Below, in pieces: positions 16,393 through 25,179 of a DNA stretch of 64,000 nt; position 1 is the first letter of the stretch, and each line of letters starts with the position of its first letter. The stretch is from Streptomyces cinnamoneus. Its GTDB lineage: Bacteria; Actinomycetota; Actinomycetes; Streptomycetales; Streptomycetaceae. The DNA lies in contig NZ_PKFQ01000001.1 of assembly GCF_002939475.1 (NCBI RefSeq), forward strand, positions 186,001 through 250,000, written 5' to 3'. The position numbers and the translations under genes are program-made. Under the pieces are notes generated by a model. The model saw only the letters and a program-made list of their open reading frames with translations, had not been told where the DNA came from and did no database searches.

Positions 16393-17667
16393 TCAGACAC
16401 GGGTGTCCTCCACGACGGGGACCGTGGTGTCGTTCCTGTCCGTGTCCTCGGTGAACGGCCGGCCCGGGCCACGGGTGTGCTTGCCGCAGAAGGCGGGTTC
16501 CAGCGCGCCCATCAGGCCCTGGGTGACGGCTCCGTTGTTGGAGGCGTTGGCGAAGACGACCACTGTCCGCTCGCCGTGCGGCGTGGAGAACGACTGGGTC
16601 TGGTAGCCCTGGACGATTCCGCCGTGGCCGAGCACCTTGCCGCAGGAAAGGGAGATCTCCCGGACGCCCAGCCCGTAGCTGATCTTCGCTGTCGGAGTCG
16701 GCAGCACGCGGGGCATCTGCCGCAGTGAGCCGTCGGAGACCAGGCCGCCGGCGCTTCCGGCGAGCAGGGCGGTCAGGAAGCGGTCGAGGTCCTCGGCCGT
16801 GGAGATGACCGCTCCCGCGCTCCAGATCCACGACGCGGTCTGCTCGGTGGAGTCCAGCAGGGGCTTGGAGCGGTCGTCGTTGGTCAGGTAGCCGGTGGCG
16901 TGCGGGCCGTCGATGGCTTTCCGCGGTACGACGAAGGACGTCTGACGCAGTCGCAGCGGCTCGATGATCCACTCGCGCAGCACGTCGGCGTACGGGCGTC
17001 CGGTCAGGTGCTCGACCGCCAGGCCCATGAGGACGTAGTCGGTGTTGGAGTACGCGTACCGCGCCCCGGGCGTGGACTGCGGGCCGTGCTTGACGGACAT
17101 CGCCACGAGGTCGGCGGGCTCGTAGACGTTGTCGCGGATGCGTTGCTCGAAGGCGGCCGTGGTCTCCTCCCCCGTGTGCTCGAGGAGGTCGTCGGTGTGG
17201 TCGTAGACTCCCGCCCGGTGCTGCATGACCTGACGTCCGGTCATCTGCCAGTCGAGCGGCAGCGTCCCCTCCGGCAGGAAATCGCGCAGTGGCTCGTCCA
17301 GGTCGATGCGGCCTTGCTCAGCCAGGCGCATCACGAGGACCGAGGCGAACGCCTTGCTGTTGCTGCCCACTCGGAACCGCAGGCCGGCGTCCATGGGTCT
17401 GCCGTCCAGGTCTGCGGCGCCCAGGGCCACCGTCTGGTCGCCGCCCCGGCCGTCATGGTTCCTGATCACCGCGAACGCACCCGGTGCCCCTGCCTCCATG
17501 GTCCGCTGGAGGGCGGCGCGCACGCCCGACGCGTCCGGCACGGCCGGCGCCGGCTCGGCGGATGCCGCGGTGGCCGCCCCGGCGACCAGCGTCATGACCG
17601 CCGCGACAGCCACCGGTCCCATCCATCGGACACCGGACGTGTCGCGTAAGTTCCTTCGTCTGCTCAT
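16393..17667 (-). CDS. Secreted serine hydrolase (beta-lactamase / D-Ala-D-Ala carboxypeptidase family)
   Basis: 424 residues. A signal peptide precedes AAASAEPAPAVPD (cleavage near residue 38). Catalytic motifs are S102-N-S-K105 (SxxK), YSN in YAYSNTDYVLMG (YxN) and HGG in VLGHGGIVQGY. The arrangement is that of class C beta-lactamase-like peptidases, which act outside the membrane on peptidoglycan peptides or small esters/amides. ATG at 17667 follows GAGGGAA; an upstream in-frame GTG at 17685 has no ribosome site. A positively charged, low-complexity tail follows the domain. No partner gene is adjacent. Confidence 0.88.
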   Translation of the reverse strand: MSRRRNLRDTSGVRWMGPVAVAAVMTLVAGAATAASAEPAPAVPDASGVRAALQRTMEAGAPGAFAVIRNHDGRGGDQTVALGAADLDGRPMDAGLRFRVGSNSKAFASVLVMRLAEQGRIDLDEPLRDFLPEGTLPLDWQMTGRQVMQHRAGVYDHTDDLLEHTGEETTAAFEQRIRDNVYEPADLVAMSVKHGPQSTPGARYAYSNTDYVLMGLAVEHLTGRPYADVLREWIIEPLRLRQTSFVVPRKAIDGPHATGYLTNDDRSKPLLDSTEQTASWIWSAGAVISTAEDLDRFLTALLAGSAGGLVSDGSLRQMPRVLPTPTAKISYGLGVREISLSCGKVLGHGGIVQGYQTQSFSTPHGERTVVVFANASNNGAVTQGLMGALEPAFCGKHTRGPGRPFTEDTDRNDTTVPVVEDTRV

Positions 17668-17828
17668 GCGTTCCCTCGCATTCACCGTGACGACAGGCCA
17701 CTGCCGAACCTATCCACAGTCAAGATCGAATGCAGGGTGGAAATGCCCCAGCCGGGCGCGCCGGCCGTACGGTTTCCGGCCGGTCCACGGTCCTCCCCTC
17801 AGCGAGTCCTTCGTACGCGCACAGCAGC

Positions 17829-17865
17829 GCCCGGGGTGAACCCGCTGTGCGCAGGCACCCCGGGC
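17829..17865. terminator. Strong hairpin, probable terminator
   Basis: Perfect 10-bp arms GCCCGGGGTG / CACCCCGGGC with a 17-base loop that itself can pair (GCTGTGCGC region). It is downstream of the SRPBCC gene on the minus strand and upstream of the serine hydrolase gene. Confidence 0.6.
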
Positions 17866-17941
17866 GGGCAGAGGAGTCGGGCGCGCTGACGGCTACCCGA
17901 CCCGGCTCGACTCCCGAGTGGGACGGCTGTGCTTGCCGGCG

Positions 17942-18403
17942 TCAGCCGCCAGGGCTGATCCGACCGCGCCAGGCCCCCGTCTCACCGCCGCGGTGTTCGA
18001 TGTAGTCCTTGAACCGGTGCATGTCACCCTTGACACGTCGGCCGATCGTTCCGGTCAGGTCGGCGGCCTTCTCCGCGACCCCGCCCGGTTCGACGTTCAT
18101 CACCAGTTCCACGCGCGTGTGCATGTCGTCCACGCGGTGGAAACTGACCGTGCCCTTCTGTTTCGTCTCACCGTCGACAGTCCGCCAAGTGATCCGCTCG
18201 TCGGGCAGCTGGTCCACGATCTCGGTGTCGAATTCCCGTCGCACACCACCGATCTTGGTGGTCCAGTGGTTATGGCGGTCGTCGACCTGTCGGACCTCCT
18301 CGACGCCCTCCATGAAGTTCGGGAATTCCTCGAACTGCGTCCACTGGTTGTAGGCGGTGTGGAGGGGCACGTCGACCTCTACAGCCTCTTTCACCGTACT
18401 CAT
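17942..18403 (-). CDS. SRPBCC-family (polyketide cyclase/dehydrase-like) protein
   Basis: 153 residues. The sequence MSTVKEAVEVDVPLHTAYNQ, WTQFEEFPNFMEGVEEVRQ and a C-terminal helix with MHRFKDYIEHRG match the START/SRPBCC fold of the 'coenzyme Q-binding/cyclase' group common in actinomycetes. It binds a hydrophobic ligand in its cavity; these stand-alone members are often stress-associated with no known substrate. ATG at 18403 has AAGGAG at 8 bases. It lies downstream of gpgS on the same strand but with a 165-bp gap, so a separate promoter is likely. Confidence 0.88.
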   Translation of the reverse strand: MSTVKEAVEVDVPLHTAYNQWTQFEEFPNFMEGVEEVRQVDDRHNHWTTKIGGVRREFDTEIVDQLPDERITWRTVDGETKQKGTVSFHRVDDMHTRVELVMNVEPGGVAEKAADLTGTIGRRVKGDMHRFKDYIEHRGGETGAWRGRISPGG

Positions 18404-18568
18404 CAGGGACTCCTTGCTCTCGTGACGGCAGCACGACGGCGTACCCGCCGCACTCGGCACACCCCTACGGGTACCCGATCACGCTCGATTACGCGCGAGC
18501 CCGACCATAGACTTCGTCTATTCCCTCCCTATGTCCTCCATGTCGTTCCGGGAGATCGGCGCGGGCCT

Positions 18569-19516
18569 TCAGGACCGGAGGCGTTCGCGTTCTCGGTCCG
18601 CCCATTCCGGCAGGCTCGTCAACGGCGGCAGCTCGGCCGTCCGGGCGGCCCGCTGGACGACCTCGCCGGGGCGTTCACCCGGCGTCATGACCACGTTGCC
18701 CCAGTGTTCGGGAAGCTCCCGGCCCTGAGACCGCAGTTCCGTGCGCAGAGCCACATAGAGCAGTTCGAAGGCCTGCAGGGAGATGTGAGCCCAGTCCCCC
18801 TTGGTGTGCTGCTTGTACTGGAGGTCCACCTGACCGATGGCGGAGGCGCCGTGACGACGGCTGATCTGGTCGAGGATGCTGAATTCGGTCCCCCACCCGA
18901 CGGGGAAGACGAGCCCCGCCAGAGTGACGCGCCGGCTGGCGTGCTCACCGCTGAGCGGCTGGCGCAGTCCGGCGAGCTCCGGATGGAGCAGGGAGAGCAC
19001 AGGCCGGGCCATGGCCTCGGTGGTCCGGCCGCCTTCGTACTGGTCGTAGAAGGCGCGCACGTGGTGCAGGGCGGGGTCCCGCAGCAGGGGACCGACCAGC
19101 CGGGAGACCTTCGACGAGTCGAACCGCAGGTGGTCTCCGTCGACGAACACGACGATGTCACCGTCGCTGGCCCATATGCCCTTCCACATGACGGCGCCCT
19201 TGCCGGAGTCCGGGATCTCCCCGATCGGCCCTGCGGCCGAGAAGCGGATCACGCGCGCCCCGGCCCCGGCCGCCAGGGAAGCGGTGTCGTCCACGGAGTC
19301 GTGGTCGACGACGACGACTTCGTCAACCGCTCCGGCAGCCACCAGGTCCTCGACGACCGGCGTCACCACGCCCTGGATCGTGCGGGAGCAGTTCCGGGCC
19401 GGAATGACCACGGACACGCGGGCGAGGGCGCCGAGCGGCGTCGTGGAGGCCCGTTTCACGGCGGCCAGTTCCTGGGGGCCGTCCGTGGGGGAACCGAGGA
19501 AGGTCTTGATCGTCAC
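18569..19516 (-). CDS. gpgS: Glucosyl-3-phosphoglycerate synthase
   Basis: 315 residues. A GT-A glycosyltransferase fold: VSVVIPARNCSRTIQGV, VDEVVVVDHDSVDDT, the SGKGAVMWKG loop and the metal-binding VFVDGDHLRFD. Also conserved in GpgS/GT81 are QPLSGEHASRR, GWGTEFSILDQI and QYKQHTKGD. The enzyme joins glucose from UDP- or ADP-glucose to 3-phosphoglycerate, the first step toward glucosylglycerate or methylglucose lipopolysaccharides. The usual partner phosphatase gene is not adjacent. GTG at 19516 follows GGGAGG at 9 bases; the longer open frame to 19582 lacks a ribosome site. Confidence 0.85.
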   Translation of the reverse strand: MTIKTFLGSPTDGPQELAAVKRASTTPLGALARVSVVIPARNCSRTIQGVVTPVVEDLVAAGAVDEVVVVDHDSVDDTASLAAGAGARVIRFSAAGPIGEIPDSGKGAVMWKGIWASDGDIVVFVDGDHLRFDSSKVSRLVGPLLRDPALHHVRAFYDQYEGGRTTEAMARPVLSLLHPELAGLRQPLSGEHASRRVTLAGLVFPVGWGTEFSILDQISRRHGASAIGQVDLQYKQHTKGDWAHISLQAFELLYVALRTELRSQGRELPEHWGNVVMTPGERPGEVVQRAARTAELPPLTSLPEWADRERERLRS

Positions 19517-19714
19517 TGCTCGGCCCTCCCGTCCTCGAACGAGCACCCACGACACGTGCCACTGCCACGACTCCTGGACCAAGATGAGCCTTTCCGCGGC
19601 GCCACGCGCCTCGGACTACTCCGAACGAGCGAACACCCCCCGGGTCCCGTCTGTGCGGCCGGTGCTGTGAGCGGAGCCATAGGCCGGCCGACGCCAGTCT
19701 GTGATCATGCGCTG

Positions 19715-20551
19715 ATGAGGACGGCAGGCGAGCACGCACGGCTGTGGACCGCGGCCGGCAGCCCGCAGGTGGAGCTGCTGGCTGCCCGCTTCGAGCACTT
19801 CACCTTCGACCGGCACAGCCACGAACAGCTCTCCGTCGGCGTCATCGAGCAGGGCGCGGAAGGTCTGCACGTGGCCGGCGGCAAGGTCGTGATCCCCGCC
19901 GGGCACCTGGTGATCCTCAACCCCGGGCAGGTGCACACCGGATTCGCCGCCGCGGAGTCCGGCTGGCGGTACCGGATGTTCTACTTCGACACCGCGATGG
20001 TCGACGAGCTGGCCCACGAGCACCTGGGTGTCCGGAACACCTGGTTCCAGGAGACGGCCGTGCGAGACGCCGGGCTGTTCGCCCGGCTGCGACGCGTCCA
20101 CCAGGAGCAGGAGAACGCCACCGATCCCCTCACCGCCGAGTCCCTGCTGCTCGACGGTCTCGGCGCGGTGCTGCGCCGGCACGCCCGTACCGGCCGGGCG
20201 TCCGCGACCGGGGCTCCGCGCGGCGCGGGCCGCGGTCCGGAGCTGGCCCGTCAGCTGCTGCACGACCGGTGGACCGAGCCCGTCACCGTCGCGGAGCTCA
20301 GCGCCGCCGCGGGCATGCCGCGGTCCTCGCTCATCGCCGCCTTCCGCCGGGCGTACGGGTTGCCGCCGCACGCGTATCTCCTGCGGCTGCGCGCCAACCG
20401 GGCCCGCCGCCTGCTGCTGGCCGGGCAGCGGCCGGCCGAGGTGGCGGCCGCCACGGGCTTCGCCGACCAGGCGCACCTGACCCGCGTCTGCAAGCGGTAC
20501 TTCGGGGTCACGCCGGGGGCCATCCGTCCCCGAGGCCCGTCGTGGGTCTGA
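19715..20551 (+). CDS. AraC-family transcriptional regulator
   Basis: 278 residues. The N-terminal cupin arm (AraC_binding) has HSHEQLSVGVIEQGAEG and GHLVILNPGQVHTG. The C-terminal double helix-turn-helix spans residues about 180-275 with LHDRWTEPVTVAELSAAAGM, RRAYGLPPHAYLLRLRAN and EVAAATGFADQAHLTRVCKR. In this AraC subgroup the regulator usually controls an adjacent transporter, here the lactate-permease-like gene 96 bp downstream on the same strand. The ATG at 19715 is the first Met that gives the complete cupin; it is divergent from gpgS with about 200 bp between starts. Confidence 0.9.
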   Translation: MRTAGEHARLWTAAGSPQVELLAARFEHFTFDRHSHEQLSVGVIEQGAEGLHVAGGKVVIPAGHLVILNPGQVHTGFAAAESGWRYRMFYFDTAMVDELAHEHLGVRNTWFQETAVRDAGLFARLRRVHQEQENATDPLTAESLLLDGLGAVLRRHARTGRASATGAPRGAGRGPELARQLLHDRWTEPVTVAELSAAAGMPRSSLIAAFRRAYGLPPHAYLLRLRANRARRLLLAGQRPAEVAAATGFADQAHLTRVCKRYFGVTPGAIRPRGPSWV

Positions 20552-20647
20552 CGGCCGCTTCCCGACTTTCGTTCAAGACCGCCGCCGGGCCCCGCCGCCA
20601 GGCTGGGCCGTAGCCGTGCAGCGAGAGACGAAAGGCGGCTTGGGCAA

Positions 20648-22105
20648 ATGGTGTGGGTACTAGCGGTGTCCCCGCTTGTCATGGTCCTGGGGATGATCAC
20701 GGGGTTGCGCCGGCCGGCGCACTGGGCGGCGGTCGCCGGCGCCGTGTTGGCGGCGGTGCTGATCTGGTGGCTGCCGGACTTCACCCTGCCGGGTGACGTG
20801 CTGACCTCCGGGGCCGGCGGAGCCGGGCTGCTGGTGCTCAACGCCGCCGCGGTGATGCTCCCCGGCGTCTACCTGAGCCAGGTGCTCACCCGCCGGGAGG
20901 TGCACCGGTCGCTGCGGGAGTGGGTACGCGGGCTGCCGCTGCCGGGGCCCGCGAAGATCGCCCTGGTGGTGGCGGGCATCGCCCCCACGGTGGAGGCGCT
21001 CACCGGCTTCGGGGTGTCGCTGCTGGTCACCGTGCCCGTGCTGCTCGCCCTGGCACCCCCTCCGACCGCCCTGCGGCAGGCCATGCTCGGCATGAACATC
21101 ATGCCGTGGGGCACCCTCGGTCTCGCCACCGTCATCGGTGCCGCGCTCACGGGCAAGGAGGTGGCCGTTCTGGGCACCGCCACAGCGGTCACCAGCAGCC
21201 TGGTCTTCCCGCTCGTGACCACGTGGGCGGCGCTCCTGGCCCGCCCGCGACGCCGGTTCCGTACCGCCGCGGTGGCCGCGGCCGCGGGCGCGGCGCTCTC
21301 GCTCGGGCTGCTGGCGCTCAACCTGGCGGGCGTGGTCCAGCCGGCGGGCGTCCTGGCCGGGTTGCTCACCACGGGCATCGGGCTGGCGTTCTGTGCCGTC
21401 CGCCGGTCCCGCCACGGCGCGGAGCCCGCCGGCCGGTTGCTTCCACCGCGTGCGGTCCTGCAGGCGTACGGCCTCGTCCTCGGCGGTATCGCCCTCACCC
21501 GGGCGGCGACGGCCGCCGGAGTCCCCTCCCTGACACTGCACGCGGGCAACGCCGGCTTCGCGCTGCTGTCCTCGCCGGGGCTGCCCCTGCTGGCCGCCGC
21601 CCTTCTGCTGGACCGCGGCCGCCCGCACGGCCCGGACGCCCGTGCCGCGCTCGCCCGCGCCGGTCGGCCACTGCTCGCGCTGACGGGGTTCGTCACCCTC
21701 GGCAGGCTCATGGCGGACAGCGGCATGATCGCGGAGCTGGGCGCGGCGGTCGCCGGGGCGCCTTCGCTGGTCACCGCGCTGGCCGCCCCCGCGCTCGGCA
21801 TGTTGAGCGGTTTCCTCACCGGCTCGAACGTCGGCGGCAACGCGATGATGATGCCGCTCCAGGAACGCCTCGCCCCGGGCGGCGACGGGCTCGACACCTG
21901 GTTCGCGGCCCTGCAGAACAGCGCGGCGGGCCACACCGTCTTCACCTCACTGCCGATGATCATGCTGATCCTGGCGGTGGCCGGCGACCGCGCGAAGTCC
22001 ACGGACGTCTCGGAACACACCCTGCTGCGCTTCGGCCTGGGGGTGGCGGCCGCGATCTACACCGTGCTGGCGGCGACGGCGGTGGTCGTGGTCTCCTGCG
22101 CGTGA
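20648..22105 (+). CDS. L-lactate permease family (LctP) transporter
   Basis: 485 residues, nearly all hydrophobic with about 12-14 membrane helices. Family marks are GIAPTVEALTGFGVSLLVT (the conserved ALTGFG), MNIMPWGTLGLAT, GMLSGFLTGSNVGGNAMM and ALQNSAAGH. LctP proteins import lactate or glycolate with protons; the substrate here could differ, because the protein is shorter than E. coli LldP. ATG at 20648 follows GAAAGGCGG. The upstream AraC regulator on the same strand is the likely controller. Confidence 0.85.
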   Translation: MVWVLAVSPLVMVLGMITGLRRPAHWAAVAGAVLAAVLIWWLPDFTLPGDVLTSGAGGAGLLVLNAAAVMLPGVYLSQVLTRREVHRSLREWVRGLPLPGPAKIALVVAGIAPTVEALTGFGVSLLVTVPVLLALAPPPTALRQAMLGMNIMPWGTLGLATVIGAALTGKEVAVLGTATAVTSSLVFPLVTTWAALLARPRRRFRTAAVAAAAGAALSLGLLALNLAGVVQPAGVLAGLLTTGIGLAFCAVRRSRHGAEPAGRLLPPRAVLQAYGLVLGGIALTRAATAAGVPSLTLHAGNAGFALLSSPGLPLLAAALLLDRGRPHGPDARAALARAGRPLLALTGFVTLGRLMADSGMIAELGAAVAGAPSLVTALAAPALGMLSGFLTGSNVGGNAMMMPLQERLAPGGDGLDTWFAALQNSAAGHTVFTSLPMIMLILAVAGDRAKSTDVSEHTLLRFGLGVAAAIYTVLAATAVVVVSCA

Positions 22106-22114
22106 GCGTCGGGC

Positions 22115-22131
22115 CGGACCCCGGAGGTCCG
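22115..22131. terminator. Hairpin between convergent genes
   Basis: CGGACC-N5-GGTCCG immediately after the permease stop codon and facing the MerR gene's 3' end; a short bidirectional terminator candidate without a T-run. Confidence 0.4.
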
Positions 22132-22263
22132 CGACGGGGCGCGGCGGGGGCGCGGCGCGGAAGGCCCGGCGGAGGGCTGACGTCGGCACTGGGCAAGCGC
22201 CACGCCGGTGCCCCGCGACACGCTTCGGCCTGCCGACGGGCCTCTGAGGCCGTGCGGCTTCCG

Positions 22264-22644
22264 TCACGACCCGACGGGCTCACGGCGCGACAGGGAGGCC
22301 GCTCCGATCGCTTCGTCCAGAACGTCGCGGGAGAGGAGCAGATCGGTGATCAACCCGTCTATCCGCCTGCGTTCCTCGGTGAGTTCGGCCACCAGCCGGC
22401 CCGTCGCCCGCGCGGAGGGGCCGCCGTCCGCGTCCCGCATGCAGGGCAGCAGCACCGCGATCTTGGCGCTGTTGAGGCCCGCGGCGAACAGGGCCTGAAT
22501 CCGGATGACCCGGTCGACCGCCCACTCGCCGTACGCACGGTGACCGCCGGGAGTCCGTTCGGCGGCCAGCAGGCCCTGCTTCTCGTAGTAACGCAGCGAG
22601 CGTTCGCTCACTCCCGTACGCTCGGCCAGTTCCCCGATCCGCAT
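22264..22644 (-). CDS. MerR-family transcriptional regulator
   Basis: 126 residues. The winged helix MRIGELAERTGVSERSLRYYEK is followed by GLLAAERTPGGHRAYGEWAVD and a coiled-coil dimerisation helix with RRRIDGLITDLLLSRDVLDEA. A single Cys (LLPCMRDADG) lies at the end of the DNA-binding/linker helix region. Oxidant or electrophile sensing is possible but not shown. ATG at 22644 follows AGGGGGATGC. Divergent from an old yellow enzyme gene with a palindrome inside a long promoter spacer, the classical MerR arrangement. Confidence 0.92.
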   Translation of the reverse strand: MRIGELAERTGVSERSLRYYEKQGLLAAERTPGGHRAYGEWAVDRVIRIQALFAAGLNSAKIAVLLPCMRDADGGPSARATGRLVAELTEERRRIDGLITDLLLSRDVLDEAIGAASLSRREPVGS

Positions 22645-22691
22645 GCATCCCCCTGTCCGCGACGGCACCACGCCGCCGGCGTCGATCCGCC

Positions 22692-22723
22692 TTGAATCTG
22701 ACACCGGTGTCAGGATCTACGGT
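22692..22723 (+). promoter_or_regulatory. MerR-type promoter with perfect palindrome
   Basis: TTGAAT (22692-22697) and TACGGT (22718-22723) are separated by 20 bases, longer than the usual 17, as in MerR-activated promoters. The spacer holds the perfect 16-bp palindrome CTGACACCGGTGTCAG (22698-22713). The transcript start would fall at about 22730, the A of the ATG, so the mRNA should be leaderless. Confidence 0.85.
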
Positions 22724-22729
22724 ACGGGC

Positions 22730-23854
22730 ATGACGAACGCACCCGTAAACAACGGTCTCTTCGCCCCCACCCGCCTCGGCCCGCTGCACCTGTCCAACCG
22801 CCTGGTCATGGCACCGCTGACCAGAAACCGGGCCGGAGCCGACGGCGTGCCCGGATCGCTGATGGCCGAGTACTACGCCCAGCGGGCCTCCGCCGGCCTG
22901 ATCATCGCCGAGGGCACCACGCCGAACGCCGTGGGACAGACCTATCCCAACATTCCCGCGATCCACGGTGCGGAGCACATAGCGGGATGGCGGCGGGTGA
23001 CCGACGCGGTGCGCGCAGCGGGAGGGAGGATGTTCCTCCAGCTCCAGCACGGTGGCCGGGTCGGGCACCCGGACAACAGCGGACTGACGCCGATGGCCCC
23101 CTCCCCCGTTCCGCTTCCGGAGACGATCCACACGCCCACCGGCCGCCAGCCCTCCGTCGTGCCCCTCCCCATGACCGTCCAGGACATCCACACCACCGTC
23201 GCCGACTTCGCCCAGGCCGCCCGCAACGCCGTCGAGGCGGGCTTCGACGGGGTCGAGGTCCATGCCGCCAACGGTCAGTTGCTGCACCAGTTCCTGGCGG
23301 AGAACACCAACCGGCGCACCGACGCCTACGGCGGGCCGGCGTCCAGCCGCATCCGCTTCGTGGTGGAGGTGACCAGGGCCGTGGCCGAGGCGATCGGCCC
23401 GGAGCGGGTCGGCCTGCGGATCTCGCCGGAGAACACCGTCAACGGCATCGAGGAGGGCGACACCGAGGCCATCTACACCGCGCTCCTTGAGGCTCTCGCG
23501 GACGTCGGCCTTGCCTATCTGCACCTTGAGTTCGCCGATCCCGCGACGGAGCTGTTCGCCCGGATCCGGCAGAGCTGGCCCGGCACGCTGATGGCCAACC
23601 CCAACCTGGGCTGGCCCGCCGCGCTGCCCGCCGACGGCGGTCGGAGCGCGGGGGAACGCCTGCTGGCCGCGGGCGCCGACCTGATCTCGCTGGGCCGCGC
23701 CTTCATCGCCAACCCCGACCTGGTCGAGCGCCTGGAGGCCGACGCTCCCCTCAACCGGATGCGGGACCAGTACACGATGTACGTGGGCGGCCCGACGGGC
23801 TACACCGACTACCCCACGCTGAGCGCCGAACGCTCGATGGCCCTTTCCGCGTGA
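22730..23854 (+). CDS. Old yellow enzyme-family ene-reductase (NADH:flavin oxidoreductase)
   Basis: 374 residues, the usual length. A TIM barrel with FMN: LFAPTRLGPLHLSNRLVMAPLTRNRA, IIAEGTT, FLQLQHGGRVGHP, the active-site region GFDGVEVHAANGQLLHQFL with the catalytic HAAN pair, RTDAYGG and C-terminal GADLISLGRAFIANPDLVERL. It reduces activated C=C bonds with NAD(P)H, often in defence against electrophiles such as quinones and enals. The divergent MerR protein and its promoter indicate induction by such a compound. No ribosome site is present, as expected for a leaderless start. Confidence 0.95.
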   Translation: MTNAPVNNGLFAPTRLGPLHLSNRLVMAPLTRNRAGADGVPGSLMAEYYAQRASAGLIIAEGTTPNAVGQTYPNIPAIHGAEHIAGWRRVTDAVRAAGGRMFLQLQHGGRVGHPDNSGLTPMAPSPVPLPETIHTPTGRQPSVVPLPMTVQDIHTTVADFAQAARNAVEAGFDGVEVHAANGQLLHQFLAENTNRRTDAYGGPASSRIRFVVEVTRAVAEAIGPERVGLRISPENTVNGIEEGDTEAIYTALLEALADVGLAYLHLEFADPATELFARIRQSWPGTLMANPNLGWPAALPADGGRSAGERLLAAGADLISLGRAFIANPDLVERLEADAPLNRMRDQYTMYVGGPTGYTDYPTLSAERSMALSA

Positions 23855-23866
23855 ACCGGGACACGG

Positions 23867-23911
23867 GGCGCCGGGACGCGAGGACGGGTGAACCCCGCGT
23901 CCCCCGGCGCC
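23867..23911. terminator. Long hairpin terminator
   Basis: Arms GGCGCCGGGACGCG and CGCGTCCCCCGGCGCC pair over about 14 bp with one mismatch or bulge around a 15-base loop. It begins 12 bases after the old yellow enzyme stop codon. Confidence 0.65.
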
Positions 23912-24036
23912 GCTCCCCTTCTCCGACGCCAGGCGTCTCGCCGGGAGGGTGTCCGGTCCGCCTGTGACAGGACCGTGACCGGAGACGTGGCTTCCGTCAT
24001 AGCCCGGTGCCGTCCCGTCCTGATCATCTTGGCAAG

Positions 24037-25047
24037 ATGCGCAGCGTCCTCCTCACCCCTCCCGTCCTCCTCGTCGGTGTCCTGCTGCTCACGGCCTGCG
24101 GACCACAGCAGTCCGACTCACGGAGCGACCGCCCGGCGCGAGTGAAGGGCGACGGTTCCTCCTGCGAGGAGTCGCCCTCCGGCGCGGCGGCCGGGTCCGG
24201 TGCAGCGGTTCCGCCGGGGGATGCGTCCGGCCTGGAGAAGGACGGAGTCAAGATCGTCGGACTGAGCCGGGGCGGCCGGAGCTGCGCCGAGTTCGAGGTC
24301 ACCAATCACCAGACCGAGCCCTTCAGCTACACGATCACTTTCGCCTTCCTGTCCGGTTCCGGGGAAGCGCTGGAGAATCCGGGGCAGACCGTGGCCTCCG
24401 TCATGCCCGGTGAGACCCTCAGACGCACCGTCACCATGAGCCGGCCTCCGTCCAGCGTGCGAGGCGGAGCAGCACGCGTGCGGATCGCCAAGGTGAGGAG
24501 CGTGCCCACCAGCGAAGCGCCCTCCCCGGGAGGTCCCTGCCCGCCCTCGGGACTTCGTGTGTACACCGATGACGGCGACGCCGCCATGGGGCTCCGCGCC
24601 GTAGGGCTCCACCTGGAGAACTGCGGCACCCGCGCCGACCGGCTCGACGGCTACCCCCAGCTTCAGCTCCTCGACGAGGACCACAGACCCGTCGACAGCG
24701 TGAAGGTCCTCCAAGGCGGCGACTCCATCGCCACCGGCACCGGAGCCGACGGCGTGCCCCAGCCGCTGACCTTGCAACCCGGCGAACGGGCCCGCGCCAC
24801 CCTCGTCTGGCGGAACACCGTCGAAGCCGGAGTCGGCGACCCCGTGCACGCCCCCTACGTGAGGGCGTGGGCGAAGCCGGACGCCGTCCCGGTGACGGTG
24901 ACCCCGGAACTGGACCTGGGCACGACGGGAAAGCTCGGTGTCGGCCCCTGGAAGAAGGACGACACGAACGCCCCGGGCCAGGGCGGCACGGCTGGCGCGC
25001 ACTCCCCCGAAGCGCCGTCCGGGTCCGCTCGGCCCGTACGACCCTGA
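24037..25047 (+). CDS. DUF4232-containing lipoprotein
   Basis: 336 residues. The signal peptide ends in the lipobox LLTAC (Cys at residue about 21), giving an outer-face membrane lipoprotein. A first domain (residues about 60-150) has a beta-sandwich look with FEVTNHQTEPFSYTITFAF. The second domain is DUF4232: CPPSGLRVYTDDGDAAMGLR, HLENCGTRADRLDGYPQLQL and a tail of WRNTVEAG. Both domains are probably small carbohydrate- or protein-binding sandwiches; function is unknown. ATG at 24037 begins the signal peptide; an upstream frame start at 24007 would add 10 residues. Confidence 0.82.
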   Translation: MRSVLLTPPVLLVGVLLLTACGPQQSDSRSDRPARVKGDGSSCEESPSGAAAGSGAAVPPGDASGLEKDGVKIVGLSRGGRSCAEFEVTNHQTEPFSYTITFAFLSGSGEALENPGQTVASVMPGETLRRTVTMSRPPSSVRGGAARVRIAKVRSVPTSEAPSPGGPCPPSGLRVYTDDGDAAMGLRAVGLHLENCGTRADRLDGYPQLQLLDEDHRPVDSVKVLQGGDSIATGTGADGVPQPLTLQPGERARATLVWRNTVEAGVGDPVHAPYVRAWAKPDAVPVTVTPELDLGTTGKLGVGPWKKDDTNAPGQGGTAGAHSPEAPSGSARPVRP

Positions 25048-25179
25048 GACGGCACCTCGACGAGAACGGTGCGGGCCGCGCCCCTCCGGCCGGGGTCGGC
25101 GATCCCACCCGCTCCCCCGACGCCGCCGCGGATCCTCGCCGTCATGCCGGACACGGCGCGAGTCGTCGGCGTGGGCGGG

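Noticed and set aside
17918..19714. Long plus-strand frame continuous with the AraC gene
   Set aside because: It runs antisense to the SRPBCC and gpgS genes and adds nothing AraC-like; only the part from 19715 is supported.
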